From the NCBI GenBank assembly GCA_902614905.1, contig CACMMN010000001.1, positions 96,827-160,826 of the forward strand: 64,000 bases of DNA, read 5' to 3'. The notes under the pieces are model-generated. The model was given only the letters and a program-made list of their open reading frames with translations. It was not told where the DNA came from and did no database searches. This DNA is from an uncultured Pelagibacteraceae bacterium (lineage in GTDB: Bacteria; Pseudomonadota; Alphaproteobacteria; Pelagibacterales; Pelagibacteraceae). Shown here one piece after another: positions 40,274 to 49,372 of this stretch. How positions within the stretch are numbered: the first letter of the stretch is position 1; each line of letters starts with the position of its first letter. A program made the translations under genes and the position numbers.

Positions 40274-41284
40274 ATGTTTAAAAAAATATCTTTATATTTT
40301 ATTTCATTAATCTTTGTATCAACAACTATTGGATCAGCTTTTGCAGTAACTTTAAAAGCTAGTCACCAGTGGCCTGGTACACCAAGAGCTGATGGATCAT
40401 ACGATGTTAGACACGAAATGGTTCAAATTATTGCTGATGAAATGAAAAAAGCAAATGTAGGAGTTGATATCAGAATCTATCCTGCAAAATCATTATATAA
40501 ACCAAAAGAACAATGGAAGCCGATGACTACAGGTCAATTGGATATTTCAGCATTTCCTTTAGCTTATGCTGCTAAGTTCCATCCTGAGTTTGATATCACC
40601 CTAATGCCTGGAATGGTTAAAAACCATAAGCATGCATTAAGAGTAAATGCATCTCCAATGATGAAAGAAATTAAAAAAATCATTAACGATGCAGGTGTTG
40701 TAGTATTGTCTGATGCTTGGTTAGCTGGTGGGTTTGTTTCAAAGAAAAATTGTATTTCGAATCCAGCTTCTGTAAAAGGTCAAACTTTTAGAGCAGCAGG
40801 TAAAGCTTTTAACCAAATGTTAGAGGCAGCAGGAGCAGGTATACAATCTATGCCATCTTCTGAAATCTACAATGGTTTACAGACTGGAGTACTTGATGGA
40901 GCAAACACAAGTTCAGGAAGTTTTGTATCATACAGAATTTATGAACAAGTTAAGTGCGCTACACCTCCAGGAGACTACGGTTTATGGTTTATGTATGAAC
41001 CAATTTTAATGTCAAAAAAATCATTTGATGCATTAGATAGCAAACAACAAAAAGCGTTAATGAAAGCTGGTAAAGTCGCGGAAAAATATATGACTAAAGA
41101 AGCTGCTGGTTTAGACACGACAATGGAAAAAGCTTACAAAGAAGCTGGAGTTGAGTTGTCTTATATGAAAAAATCAGACTTTGATGCTTGGTTAGCTATT
41201 GCAAAGCAGTCTTCATACAAAAATTTTGCAGAAAAAGTGCCAAACGGTCAAAAATTGATCGACATGGCTTTAGCTGTAAAATAA
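40274..41284 (+). CDS. dctP: TRAP transporter periplasmic substrate-binding protein (DctP)
   Basis: 336 residues with a signal peptide (MFKKISLYFISLIFVSTTIGSAFA). DctP features: LKASHQWPGTPRADG, MKKANVGVDIRIYPAKSLYKPKEQWKPMTTGQLDISAFP, GQTFRAAGKAFNQMLEAAGAG (the conserved substrate arginine region) and NGLQTGVLDGANTS. It binds a carboxylate or related small acid in the periplasm. Leads the dctPQM operon behind a good promoter, and is followed by a strong terminator-like hairpin. Confidence 0.92.
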   Translation: MFKKISLYFISLIFVSTTIGSAFAVTLKASHQWPGTPRADGSYDVRHEMVQIIADEMKKANVGVDIRIYPAKSLYKPKEQWKPMTTGQLDISAFPLAYAAKFHPEFDITLMPGMVKNHKHALRVNASPMMKEIKKIINDAGVVVLSDAWLAGGFVSKKNCISNPASVKGQTFRAAGKAFNQMLEAAGAGIQSMPSSEIYNGLQTGVLDGANTSSGSFVSYRIYEQVKCATPPGDYGLWFMYEPILMSKKSFDALDSKQQKALMKAGKVAEKYMTKEAAGLDTTMEKAYKEAGVELSYMKKSDFDAWLAIAKQSSYKNFAEKVPNGQKLIDMALAVK

Positions 41285-41297
41285 TTTAAATAAAATT

Positions 41298-41329
41298 ATA
41301 CCCCTGCGAATATAAGCAGGGGTATTTTT
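41298..41329 (+). terminator. Intrinsic terminator between dctP and dctQ
   Basis: ATACCCCTGC, an 8-base loop GAATATAA, and GCAGGGGTAT form a perfect 10-bp stem followed by TTTTT. The dctQ start codon is 2 bases after the T run, so read-through is needed for the permease genes. Confidence 0.87.
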
Positions 41330-41330
41330 C

Positions 41331-41828
41331 ATGACCGATAAATTTATTAAATTAACCAATTGGTTAGCAAAAGCTTGCGGAATATTTGCTGCAGGTTGTC
41401 TCTTTTTATCTATTGTTATTATTACTGAATTAGTATTTGAAAGATATTTATTTAAAAATGCTATTACATGGCAGACAGAGCTAGTTACAATGTTACTTGT
41501 TGCATCAACATTTATTGGTAGCGCATATGTTTTAAGTGAAAAAGGTCATGTAAATATGGAATATCTTTATACATTTTTAAGTGAAAAAAATGTTACAAAA
41601 TTAAAAATTTTTACAGACAGTCTTTGTTTAATTTTCTTCTTGATATTGTTTTATGTGAGTTACGAAATAACTTATGAGGCTTTTATAAAGAATTATAATA
41701 CAGGCACTGTTTGGGGCCCTCCATTGTGGATACCTTATTCTTCCATGCTTATAGGTGCCACTCTTATGACTATGTCGTACATTTCTGAATTAATTTTACA
41801 TGTAAGAAAACTTAAGGAGTTTAAATAA
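41331..41828 (+). CDS. dctQ: TRAP transporter small membrane subunit (DctQ)
   Basis: 165 residues with four membrane segments. FLSIVIITELVFERYLFKNAITWQTELVTMLLV and IGSAYVLSEKGHVNMEYLYTFL are typical DctQ segments. The start ATG lies 2 bases after the terminator T run. It overlaps dctM by one base, so the two permease subunits are coupled. Confidence 0.88.
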   Translation: MTDKFIKLTNWLAKACGIFAAGCLFLSIVIITELVFERYLFKNAITWQTELVTMLLVASTFIGSAYVLSEKGHVNMEYLYTFLSEKNVTKLKIFTDSLCLIFFLILFYVSYEITYEAFIKNYNTGTVWGPPLWIPYSSMLIGATLMTMSYISELILHVRKLKEFK

Positions 41829-43159
41829 TGGATCCATTATTATTAGGACTTGTTGTTGGAGTTTCAACTGTTGTAATGCTATTTTCAGGTATACCGATTG
41901 CATTTGGATTATGTTTCATCTCAGTCGTGTTTTTAGTGATTGCAGAAGGTTTTTCAATTTTAAATGTTTTTGCAGAAACATTTTATGCAGGTTTAAATTC
42001 ATTTGTTTTGTTATCTATTCCAATGTTTATCTTAATGGGAATGGCTGTTGCAAATTCTCCAGCCGGTAAGGATTTATATACAGGTTTAGATAGATGGCTT
42101 TGGAGATTACCTGGTGGACTTGTTGTATCTAACATCGGAGCTTGTTCTATATTTGCAGCTTTGAGCGGATCAAGTCCAGCAACTTGTGCTGCTATTGGCA
42201 CAATGGGAATTCCTGAAATGAGAAAAAGAGGTTATTCGGCTAGATTAGCCACAGGATGTATTGCTGCAGGCGGAACTCTTGGAGTATTAATTCCACCAAG
42301 CATAGTTTTAATAGTTTATGGTTTAGCTACAGGAACGTCTATTGGTAGATTGTTTTTATGTGGTGTTATACCTGGACTACTTCTTGCAGGATTATTTATG
42401 TTATGGGCTTATATATATTCATATTTTATTGATAAAAAGTCTGCAGAAATTCTTAGAAATAGAAAACCTCCAACCTTAAGAGAAAAGTTAGAAGTGATTC
42501 CTAGGGTGCTTCCTTTCTTATTAATTGTAGTTGGAGTTTTATATGTTTTATATGGAGGTGTTGCTACACCATCTGAAGCATCAGGAGTAGGTGCTTTTCT
42601 TGTGTTTGTTATGATCGCTGTTGTTTATAAAATTTATCAACCAAAAAAAATATGGGATATTGTTAAAGTATCCATGAAAGAGAGCGTAATGATAATGTTT
42701 ATTATTGCGGGCTCATATATATTTGCTTTTAGTCTATCTACTCTCTATGTAACCCAGTCAATCGCCCAAACTATTGTAGAAATGGGTTTAAATAAATGGG
42801 TTTTATTTTTTTATATTAATATTTTTCTTTTAATAGCTGGTTTCTTTTTACCACCAGTGGCAGTAATTGTTATGACTTCAGCAATTCTGCTTCCAATAAT
42901 TACTCAATTTGGTTTTGATCCATATTGGTTTGCGATTGTCTTTACAATAAATATGGAGATAGGTTTAATTACTCCGCCCGTTGGTTTAAATTTATATATT
43001 ATAAAAGGGATTACTCCTGATGTTAGTCTTTCTGAAATATTAAAAGGCTCAATTCCTTTTATGATAATGATGGTTATCTGTATAATAATATTGTGTATTT
43101 TCCCAGAAATAGTAACTTGGTTACCTGACAAATTAATGGGAAAAGCTCTTGCATACTAA
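41828..43159 (+). CDS. dctM: TRAP transporter large membrane subunit (DctM)
   Basis: 443 residues, about twelve membrane segments. LSIPMFILMGMAVANSPAG, SIFAALSGSSPATCAAIGTMGIPEM and AAGGTLGVLIPPSIVLIVYG are classic DctM sequences with the sodium-site SGSS/T motif. It carries out the sodium-driven import of the ligand captured by DctP. Its end overlaps the start of dusA by 11 bp. Confidence 0.93.
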   Translation: MDPLLLGLVVGVSTVVMLFSGIPIAFGLCFISVVFLVIAEGFSILNVFAETFYAGLNSFVLLSIPMFILMGMAVANSPAGKDLYTGLDRWLWRLPGGLVVSNIGACSIFAALSGSSPATCAAIGTMGIPEMRKRGYSARLATGCIAAGGTLGVLIPPSIVLIVYGLATGTSIGRLFLCGVIPGLLLAGLFMLWAYIYSYFIDKKSAEILRNRKPPTLREKLEVIPRVLPFLLIVVGVLYVLYGGVATPSEASGVGAFLVFVMIAVVYKIYQPKKIWDIVKVSMKESVMIMFIIAGSYIFAFSLSTLYVTQSIAQTIVEMGLNKWVLFFYINIFLLIAGFFLPPVAVIVMTSAILLPIITQFGFDPYWFAIVFTINMEIGLITPPVGLNLYIIKGITPDVSLSEILKGSIPFMIMMVICIIILCIFPEIVTWLPDKLMGKALAY

Positions 43160-44153
43160 TAAAAAAATTAATAGAAAAATATCAGTTGCACCCATGATGG
43201 ATTGTACAGATCGTCATGATAGGTTTTTTTTAAGGCTAATCAGCAAAAACGTTATGCTTTATTCAGAAATGGTTGCAACAAAGTCAGCGATACATGGTGA
43301 TAGAGAAAAAATTTTAGGATTTAGAAACGAAGAACAGCCTGTTGCACTTCAAGTGGGTGGTTCAGATAAAAAAGAGCTTGCACAAGTTGCTAAATTGGCT
43401 GAGGAATATAGTTATAAAGAAATTAACTTAAATCTTGGATGCCCTAGTAAAAAAGTTCAAAAAAACTCTTTTGGAGCCTGTTTAATGAAAGAGCCTGATC
43501 TCGTAGCAGATTGTTTAAATGAAATGGTGAATGCTTGCAATATTCCCGTAACAGCCAAAACTAGAATTGGTGTTGATCATATTGAAGATTTTGATTATCT
43601 AAATAAATTTGTAAATAAAATCAAAGATGCAGGTTGCAAAACAATTATATTGCATGCAAGAAAAGCAATTTTAAAAGGTCTTACACCAAAGCAAAACCTT
43701 TCAATACCAAAATTAAATTATGAGAGAGTTTATGAAATTAAAAAAGAAAATCCTGATTTAGAGGTTATCATCAACGGTGGGATTACAAATACTGAAGATA
43801 TAAAAAAACATTTAGAAATATGTGATGGCGTTATGATAGGTAGAGCAATTTATCAAAATCCATACTTTTTATCAGAAATAGAAAAAGAAATATTTAATAC
43901 TAATAAAATTCCTTCAAGAGAGGATATAGCTAAAGAAATTTTAAAATATTTAGAAGAGGAAGTAAAAGTAGGAACAAAAGTAAATCATGTTATGAGACAT
44001 ACAGTTGGATTATATCATGGGCAACCAGGTTCTAAAGACTGGAAAAGATATTTAAGCGATAATATGATGGCAAGAGACTCTGACTTTCAAAAAGCCAAAC
44101 ATATTATGACCATTGTTCAGAATAATGAAAAGGCAAATCAAATTAACACTTAA
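43149..44153 (+). CDS. dusA: tRNA-dihydrouridine synthase A
   Basis: 334 residues of the Dus flavoenzyme family. SVAPMMDCTDRHDRFFLRLI (FMN and tRNA contact), PVALQVGGSDKKEL, INLNLGCPSKKVQKNSFGACLM with the catalytic cysteine of GCPS, and the C-terminal RHTVGLYHGQPGSKDWKRYLS point to the DusA subtype. The start is a TTG that overlaps the end of dctM; the first ATG is within SVAPMM and too late. It reduces uridine 20/20a in tRNA D-loops. Confidence 0.9.
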   Translation: MHTNKKINRKISVAPMMDCTDRHDRFFLRLISKNVMLYSEMVATKSAIHGDREKILGFRNEEQPVALQVGGSDKKELAQVAKLAEEYSYKEINLNLGCPSKKVQKNSFGACLMKEPDLVADCLNEMVNACNIPVTAKTRIGVDHIEDFDYLNKFVNKIKDAGCKTIILHARKAILKGLTPKQNLSIPKLNYERVYEIKKENPDLEVIINGGITNTEDIKKHLEICDGVMIGRAIYQNPYFLSEIEKEIFNTNKIPSREDIAKEILKYLEEEVKVGTKVNHVMRHTVGLYHGQPGSKDWKRYLSDNMMARDSDFQKAKHIMTIVQNNEKANQINT

Positions 44154-44989
44154 TGGAAAATTTAAATTTAAGTGAAATAATAAATTTATTATCCGTTCTT
44201 GGTATTGCAGCAGCTGTAGCAGGTTTCATGGCTGGTTTATTAGGAGTAGGCGGTGGAATCATAATGGTACCAGCTTTGTATTATGCTTTTACCATTTTAG
44301 ATTTTGATTTGGTGACAAGAATGCATTTATCAGTTGGAACATCTCTTGCAATAATTATACCTACTTCAATTATTTCTACAAAAACACATATGGAGCATGA
44401 TGCGGTTGATTTTAATATGGTAAAGTCTTTTGGAATTTTTATAGTTTTAGGTGTTCTTTGTGGAACTTTCTTGGCAGTAAGTTTAAAAACACCTGCATTA
44501 GTTTTATTTTTTGCAATATTTTCACTTTGCGTTGGTTTATTTTTTATTTTTTTAAGGGAACAATTAATGGATAAACCAAAAAAAATCTCAGAATTAATAA
44601 AAAAAATTTCAGGGATATTGATAGGATTTATTTCAGTCCCCTTAGGAATTGGTGGAGGCTCTTTAATGGTACCATTTATGCGAACCTTTGGACATGATAT
44701 TAGAAAGTCTATTGGGACAGCTGCAGCAGTTGGTTTTTTAATAGCTTTGACTGGTTCGATCACAATGATAACAGGTGGAGAAATAATTGATAATGTAAAA
44801 TCACCATTTAGTTTTGGTTACATTAATTTATTAGGTTTTCTTGTATTTGTACCAGTAACAATGGTAATGGCCCGAATAGGAGCCAAAGTTGTTTACAAAA
44901 TTAATAAAAAGTTATTAAGCAAAATATTTGGCTGTTTTTTGTTGTTAGTTTCTGCTAGGTCCTTCGTTGAATATTTTAATATAAATTAA
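44153..44989 (+). CDS. TauE/SafE family sulfite/sulfonate exporter, first copy
   Basis: 278-residue membrane protein with about eight segments. The repeated signature AAVAGFMAGLLGVGGGIIMVPALYY and later SVPLGIGGGSLMVPFMRTFG are TauE/SafE halves. One base overlaps dusA. Members move sulfite, sulfoacetate or other small anions. Sulfite release from taurine degradation at 3-6 kb could be the reason for such a pump, but there is no physical link. Confidence 0.87.
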   Translation: MENLNLSEIINLLSVLGIAAAVAGFMAGLLGVGGGIIMVPALYYAFTILDFDLVTRMHLSVGTSLAIIIPTSIISTKTHMEHDAVDFNMVKSFGIFIVLGVLCGTFLAVSLKTPALVLFFAIFSLCVGLFFIFLREQLMDKPKKISELIKKISGILIGFISVPLGIGGGSLMVPFMRTFGHDIRKSIGTAAAVGFLIALTGSITMITGGEIIDNVKSPFSFGYINLLGFLVFVPVTMVMARIGAKVVYKINKKLLSKIFGCFLLLVSARSFVEYFNIN

Positions 44990-45003
44990 CTAACAAGGTT
45001 CCA

Positions 45004-45837
45004 TTGTCCTTATCAATTTTAATAAACGAATACTGGTATTTTATTTTACTTATAGTTTTTGCAGCTGCTGCTGTTGGTTTCTTTGCTGGATTATTTGGAA
45101 TAGGTGGTGGATTGATTTCTGTTCCATGTCTTTTTTTTATATTTGAAACATTAAATATTGAAAAAGATTTTTTAATGCATTTAACAGTTGGTACAGCCTT
45201 TACGATAACAATATTTACATCTTCAGCTTCTGTCATTACCCATTATAAAAATAAATTGGTTGATATAAATGTGGTAAAAATCTTCGGGTTATTTGTTGTT
45301 TTAGGTGTTCTAATGGGAACAGTTTTCGCCGCATATATGAGCACAAAAAGTCTTGTTCTTTTTTTTTCAGTAGTTGTCTATGTTTTTGGAGCATACTTAA
45401 TGCTTGCGAAGGAACAAGTTAAGAGAGTTAATGTAAAAAGAGCATTTTATCCCAAGGCTATCTTTGGTTTAATGTCAGGATTTATATCTGCACCCATGGG
45501 TATTACTGGCGCAATGATGAATGTTCCTTTACTTCGATACTTAGGTTATCCAATAAGTAAATGCATAGGGAGTGCCGCAACTATAGGATTATTTATATCT
45601 ATAACTGGTTCAATTGGTTTTTTAATTTCAGGTTTTTACTTTAATGCAAATTTACCTTTTAGTATTGGATTTGTTAATATCCCAGCTTTTTTATTATTTG
45701 TTCCAATTACAACTTTTATGGCAAGATTTGGTGCAAACACAGTTTACAAAATGAACAAAATTAAAGCTCAAAGACTTTTTGGAGTTTTTCTTTATGCTGT
45801 AGGAACAATTTTTATATACAGGTATTTTAATATTTAA
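45004..45837 (+). CDS. TauE/SafE family exporter, second tandem copy
   Basis: 277 residues, same layout as the gene 15 bp upstream: AAVGFFAGLFGIGGGLISVPCLFF and APMGITGAMMNVPLLRYLG replace the paralogous motifs. The start is TTG with AAGG 4 bases upstream. The two copies are clearly related but diverged (for example GVGGG/GIGGG, VPFMRTFG/VPLLRYLG), so an old tandem duplication. They may form a heteromer or carry different anions. The end overlaps the convergent hexomutase gene by 4 bp. Confidence 0.87.
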   Translation: MSLSILINEYWYFILLIVFAAAAVGFFAGLFGIGGGLISVPCLFFIFETLNIEKDFLMHLTVGTAFTITIFTSSASVITHYKNKLVDINVVKIFGLFVVLGVLMGTVFAAYMSTKSLVLFFSVVVYVFGAYLMLAKEQVKRVNVKRAFYPKAIFGLMSGFISAPMGITGAMMNVPLLRYLGYPISKCIGSAATIGLFISITGSIGFLISGFYFNANLPFSIGFVNIPAFLLFVPITTFMARFGANTVYKMNKIKAQRLFGVFLYAVGTIFIYRYFNI

Positions 45838-47282
45838 TTAATTTTTTGATCGTATTCGCCAATTTTCCCTGTTTCTTGTAATAACTTATCAATAAAATAA
45901 AAAATCTCTTTTTTTAATTCATCAGATGTCGGGCTTTCAGTAACTACGACTAAAGAGGGCTTATTTGAAGAAGCTCTTATCAATCCCCAAGATCCATCTT
46001 CTAATGAGAATCTAATTCCATTGACTGTAAGTATGTTATTAATTTTCAGTCCTTTAATTTTAAATTCATTATCTTTTAGTTTATTAATTTTATCAATCAT
46101 CTCGTCAATGACTCCATATTTTTCTTCATCTTTACAAAAAGGACCCATTGTTGGACTTTGAAAGGTTTTAGGTAAACTTTTTATTAAAACATCTAACTTT
46201 TCATTTTGATTATCCAAAAGGTTACAAACTTGAATTGCTGAATTAATACCATCATCAAAACCATAACCAAGTGGTTGATTAAAAAAGAAATGTCCGCTCT
46301 TTTCAAATCCAGCAATCGCTTTATCTTCATTTACTTTCCTCTTAATATATGAATGACCAGTTTTCCAATATATTGTCTCACAATTATTTTTATTTAAAAT
46401 CTCATCATTCATGAACAAACCAGTTGATTTTACATCAACTACAAATTTCGAGTTTTTATGTTGATTTGAAATATTTCTTGCAATTAATAGTCCAATTTTG
46501 TCTGCGAAAATTTCGTTACCGTTATTATCTATAACACCAACTCTGTCTCCATCACCGTCAAAACCGAAACCCACATCTGCATTATTTTGTTTTACACATT
46601 TTGCAATTTCATGAAGCATTTCCATATCCTCAGGATTCGGGTTGTATCTTGGAAAAGTGTAATCTAAATTACAGTCTAATTCTATCACCTCACATCCAAC
46701 ACCTCTTAAAATTTCAGGAGCAAATATGCCAGCTGTTCCATTACCGCAAGCCGCAACAACTTTTAACTTTTTTTTTAATTTTGTTTTAGAAAGTTCTTTA
46801 ATATACACTTTATTAAATTCTTTAACTTCTTCAAACTTTCCCTCTCCTTTTTTAAACTTCTTATTTAATACTATATCTTTGAGTTCAGACATTTCATCTT
46901 TGCAGTGAGTAAGACCCTTTTCAATTCCCATCTTGATACCTGTCCAACCATTTTCATTATGACTAGCAGTTATCATAGCAACTGCATCAGAATTTAGTTT
47001 GAACTGAGATAAATAAACTGTAGGAGATAAACACAGACCAATATCCTTAACGTTGCATCCTGTAGACAATAATCCCTTTACAAAATTTTTTTTAACATTT
47101 TCACTATAAGACCTATAATCATGACCAACTATTACAGTTGGATTTTTCACTATATTAATTACTTGAGTTCCAAAACCTTTACCAACAGATTCAATTCCAA
47201 GCTCATTTATACTATCTGGGAACAACCACCTTGCATCGTATTCACGAAAACCAAATTCATCTATTAAAATCTTGTCAGACAT
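45834..47282 (-). CDS. Phosphomannomutase/phosphoglucomutase
   Basis: 482 residues, alpha-D-phosphohexomutase family. Catalytic serine loop TASHNENGWTGIKMG, metal loop GFDGDGDRVGV, sugar loop FEKSGHFFF and C-terminal phosphate loop IRASSNKPSLVV are in order. Converts mannose- or glucose-6-phosphate to the 1-phosphates used for nucleotide sugars. It is 3 bp downstream of the Gfo/Idh-type gene and near a GT17 gene, together a surface sugar cluster. Confidence 0.9.
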   Translation of the reverse strand: MSDKILIDEFGFREYDARWLFPDSINELGIESVGKGFGTQVINIVKNPTVIVGHDYRSYSENVKKNFVKGLLSTGCNVKDIGLCLSPTVYLSQFKLNSDAVAMITASHNENGWTGIKMGIEKGLTHCKDEMSELKDIVLNKKFKKGEGKFEEVKEFNKVYIKELSKTKLKKKLKVVAACGNGTAGIFAPEILRGVGCEVIELDCNLDYTFPRYNPNPEDMEMLHEIAKCVKQNNADVGFGFDGDGDRVGVIDNNGNEIFADKIGLLIARNISNQHKNSKFVVDVKSTGLFMNDEILNKNNCETIYWKTGHSYIKRKVNEDKAIAGFEKSGHFFFNQPLGYGFDDGINSAIQVCNLLDNQNEKLDVLIKSLPKTFQSPTMGPFCKDEEKYGVIDEMIDKINKLKDNEFKIKGLKINNILTVNGIRFSLEDGSWGLIRASSNKPSLVVVTESPTSDELKKEIFYFIDKLLQETGKIGEYDQKIN

Positions 47283-47285
47283 AGT

Positions 47286-48269
47286 TTATTTTCTTATTAA
47301 TTTTGACCAAATTGACATGTTTTTCATTATGGACAAAGAGTCTTCGATATTTACTAAAAATTTATCACTTTTTTTATTTTTTTCAAAATTATTAGAGACT
47401 TTTTCAATCTGGTTTGCATACAAAGATAGATCTGACTTAACTAGCTTTTTATAATACGACTCTCCTTGTGATATTTCTAAGGAAGTTTGTTTTTCAGGTA
47501 ACCACGGGCTATTTATAATTAATTTACCTTTTTCCCCTTCGAGAATGGTATTATTTTTTAAATTTTCTTTAAAACTTACTTTAATTTTACATTTAATTTT
47601 ATTGTTAATCTCAACCTCTGCCTCTGCATAGTCATCAACATCAGTTTGAGTGAAGTTGCCATCGGCCATTAAAAATTTATAATTATCGATGTCTTTGTAA
47701 AAAAAATTTAGAATACTTAACGGATAACAACCAACATCTAATATTGCGCCTCCGCCTAATTTTTTATTAAAAAGTCTAGAACCTGGTTTTATTTTATTGA
47801 CTTTAAAACCAAAGCTGGATTGAATATTTGTTATTTCTCCTAATTCCTTTTTTTCAACTATTTCCCTAATTATTTTTGTTTGTGGATGAGACCTGTATGC
47901 AAAACCCTCGTAAAAAATTACATTATTTTTTAATATATAATCATAAACTTCTCTTCCTTGATCATAATTTAGCGTAAATGGTTTTTCACATAAAATATTT
48001 TTATTATTTTCTGAACACCTTTTTATCAAATCAAAATGAGTATTGTTAAGGGTGGCTATATAAATAGCATTGACATTTTTGTCTTTTATAATTTCGTTAT
48101 AATCATTATAGACAACTAAATCTTTAAAACTAAAATTATTTTTAAATATTTTAATTTTATTTATGTCTTTACTTGCAACACTAACTATTTTTGAATTACT
48201 AGTTTCTTTAATCGCGCTAGCAAATTTTTGACCCATGTTTCCAAGACCAATTATTCCCCACCTAATCAT
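47286..48269 (-). CDS. Gfo/Idh/MocA family NAD(P)-dependent oxidoreductase
   Basis: 327 residues. N-terminal Rossmann domain IRWGIIGLGNMGQKFASAI, the EKP motif in NILCEKPFTLNY that orients the nicotinamide, and the second-domain sequence GGGAILDVGCYPLSIL with the catalytic His replaced by Tyr position seen in some members. Likely acts on a sugar or nucleotide sugar. 4 bp after the GT17-like gene. Confidence 0.85.
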   Translation of the reverse strand: MIRWGIIGLGNMGQKFASAIKETSNSKIVSVASKDINKIKIFKNNFSFKDLVVYNDYNEIIKDKNVNAIYIATLNNTHFDLIKRCSENNKNILCEKPFTLNYDQGREVYDYILKNNVIFYEGFAYRSHPQTKIIREIVEKKELGEITNIQSSFGFKVNKIKPGSRLFNKKLGGGAILDVGCYPLSILNFFYKDIDNYKFLMADGNFTQTDVDDYAEAEVEINNKIKCKIKVSFKENLKNNTILEGEKGKLIINSPWLPEKQTSLEISQGESYYKKLVKSDLSLYANQIEKVSNNFEKNKKSDKFLVNIEDSLSIMKNMSIWSKLIRK

Positions 48270-48273
48270 TTAA

Positions 48274-49167
48274 TTAATCAAACCATTGTTTAAGTTTTGA
48301 GCGAATTTCATTAGATTGTAAATATTTGGGTAATTTTTCATCGCTTATTCTTTTTAATTTATAATCAAAATTCCATCTTTCCTTATACTTTTCTTTATCA
48401 ACAAAGTGATTAAAAAACATTTCTTTGTTGTCGATCTTTTTCTGCAAGTCCTCGACTGTCAAACCACTTAATTTAAATTCATCGTGATGACCAAAATTAG
48501 AATATTTTTCATACATTTTCTCAGCTGTCATAAGATTTGTGAAATGCCAACCACCATCATTTATAATCTCGAGATTTATATATTTATTGTTAGAAAAAAA
48601 TGTATCTAACCTCCAAAAAGGATATTGTTTATTTTTTAAATTCCTAAGCCATGACATTGAAACAAGTTTTTTTTTCTTAGCTGCTTTTGATCCAAACCAT
48701 GGAATCAAGTCATATTGAAGATTAAATTTATAATAAAAAAACAATTGTTTGAAAATTAATATATCTCTTTTTGAATTTTTAAACTGTTTTGAATTTAAAT
48801 TAGGTATTTCATCATTGTCACTTAATATAATTAGATCATTTTCATCAACATCTGATAAAGCTTTAATCATGTAATTATAGGATAGTTCTATTCTTTTTAA
48901 ACTATCACTTCTTTTCTCAAATGGTTCTGCTAAACCATTTTTGTCACCAATAATATTTGGTGGCTCTTCATCAATTACAATATATGTAATTTTATCTTTA
49001 AATTTTTGATAATTGTTAATATTGAAATTTAATTTTTTCTTTTTTCCACTATGTGAATAGGTTGATTCGCAAACAATAAATTTTTCTACAAAATCATTCA
49101 AAATATGGAAACGAATATCCATCATTAAATGCTCTGAATAGAAGGTGGTGCAGTCAAAGATTCTCAT
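48274..49167 (-). CDS. Family 17 glycosyltransferase (N-acetylglucosaminyltransferase-like)
   Basis: 297 residues. MRIFDCTTFYSEHLMMDIRFHIL, KFIVCESTYSHSGKKKKLNF and LIILSDNDEIPNL (the DxDE-type metal motif) match the GT17 family, whose eukaryotic members add bisecting GlcNAc to N-glycans and whose bacterial members lie in polysaccharide loci. KRSDSLKRIELSYN in the middle is also typical. First gene of the three-gene sugar cluster; the promoter is in the 205-bp gap shared with nrdA. Confidence 0.75.
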   Translation of the reverse strand: MRIFDCTTFYSEHLMMDIRFHILNDFVEKFIVCESTYSHSGKKKKLNFNINNYQKFKDKITYIVIDEEPPNIIGDKNGLAEPFEKRSDSLKRIELSYNYMIKALSDVDENDLIILSDNDEIPNLNSKQFKNSKRDILIFKQLFFYYKFNLQYDLIPWFGSKAAKKKKLVSMSWLRNLKNKQYPFWRLDTFFSNNKYINLEIINDGGWHFTNLMTAEKMYEKYSNFGHHDEFKLSGLTVEDLQKKIDNKEMFFNHFVDKEKYKERWNFDYKLKRISDEKLPKYLQSNEIRSKLKQWFD

Positions 49168-49222
49168 TAATTAATTTAAATTCTAGGTAAATTGCCTCAA
49201 TATTATGGTAAGGCTTACTTTA

Positions 49223-49236
49223 AATTGTTAACAATT
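49223..49236. promoter_or_regulatory. Perfect 14-bp palindrome between GT17 and nrdA
   Basis: AATTGTTAACAATT reads the same on both strands. It lies 56 bp upstream of the GT17-like start and about 137 bp before nrdA. Possible operator for the sugar cluster; chance is possible in such A+T-rich DNA. Confidence 0.3.
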
Positions 49237-49283
49237 GTAATTTATTAGTTGAATTTTTTTTTGTTTGTTCTATAAATGTTCTG

Positions 49284-49337
49284 TTGATTTTTAATTTATA
49301 TAGTGTATTTAAAGATCTTACACACAACATATAGTTG
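49284..49337 (+). promoter_or_regulatory. nrdAB promoter with tandem NrdR-box-like sites
   Basis: Two 16-bp sites resemble the NrdR box (ACACWATATATWGTGT): TTAATTTATATAGTGT at 49291-49306 (12 of 16 matches) and ACACAACATATAGTTG at 49322-49337 (13 of 16). Their starts are 31 bp apart with a 15-bp gap, the helical phasing known for NrdR pairs. The first box lies in the spacer of a TTGATT-16-TATTTA promoter (49284-49311). Confidence 0.65.
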
Positions 49338-49372
49338 TTTTTACTAAAAAGTACTATAAATAAGGGAGTTAA

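Noticed and set aside
44281-44763. 160-codon minus-strand ORF in the track
   Set aside because: It is the antisense shadow of the first TauE/SafE gene, whose plus-strand protein shows clear family motifs.
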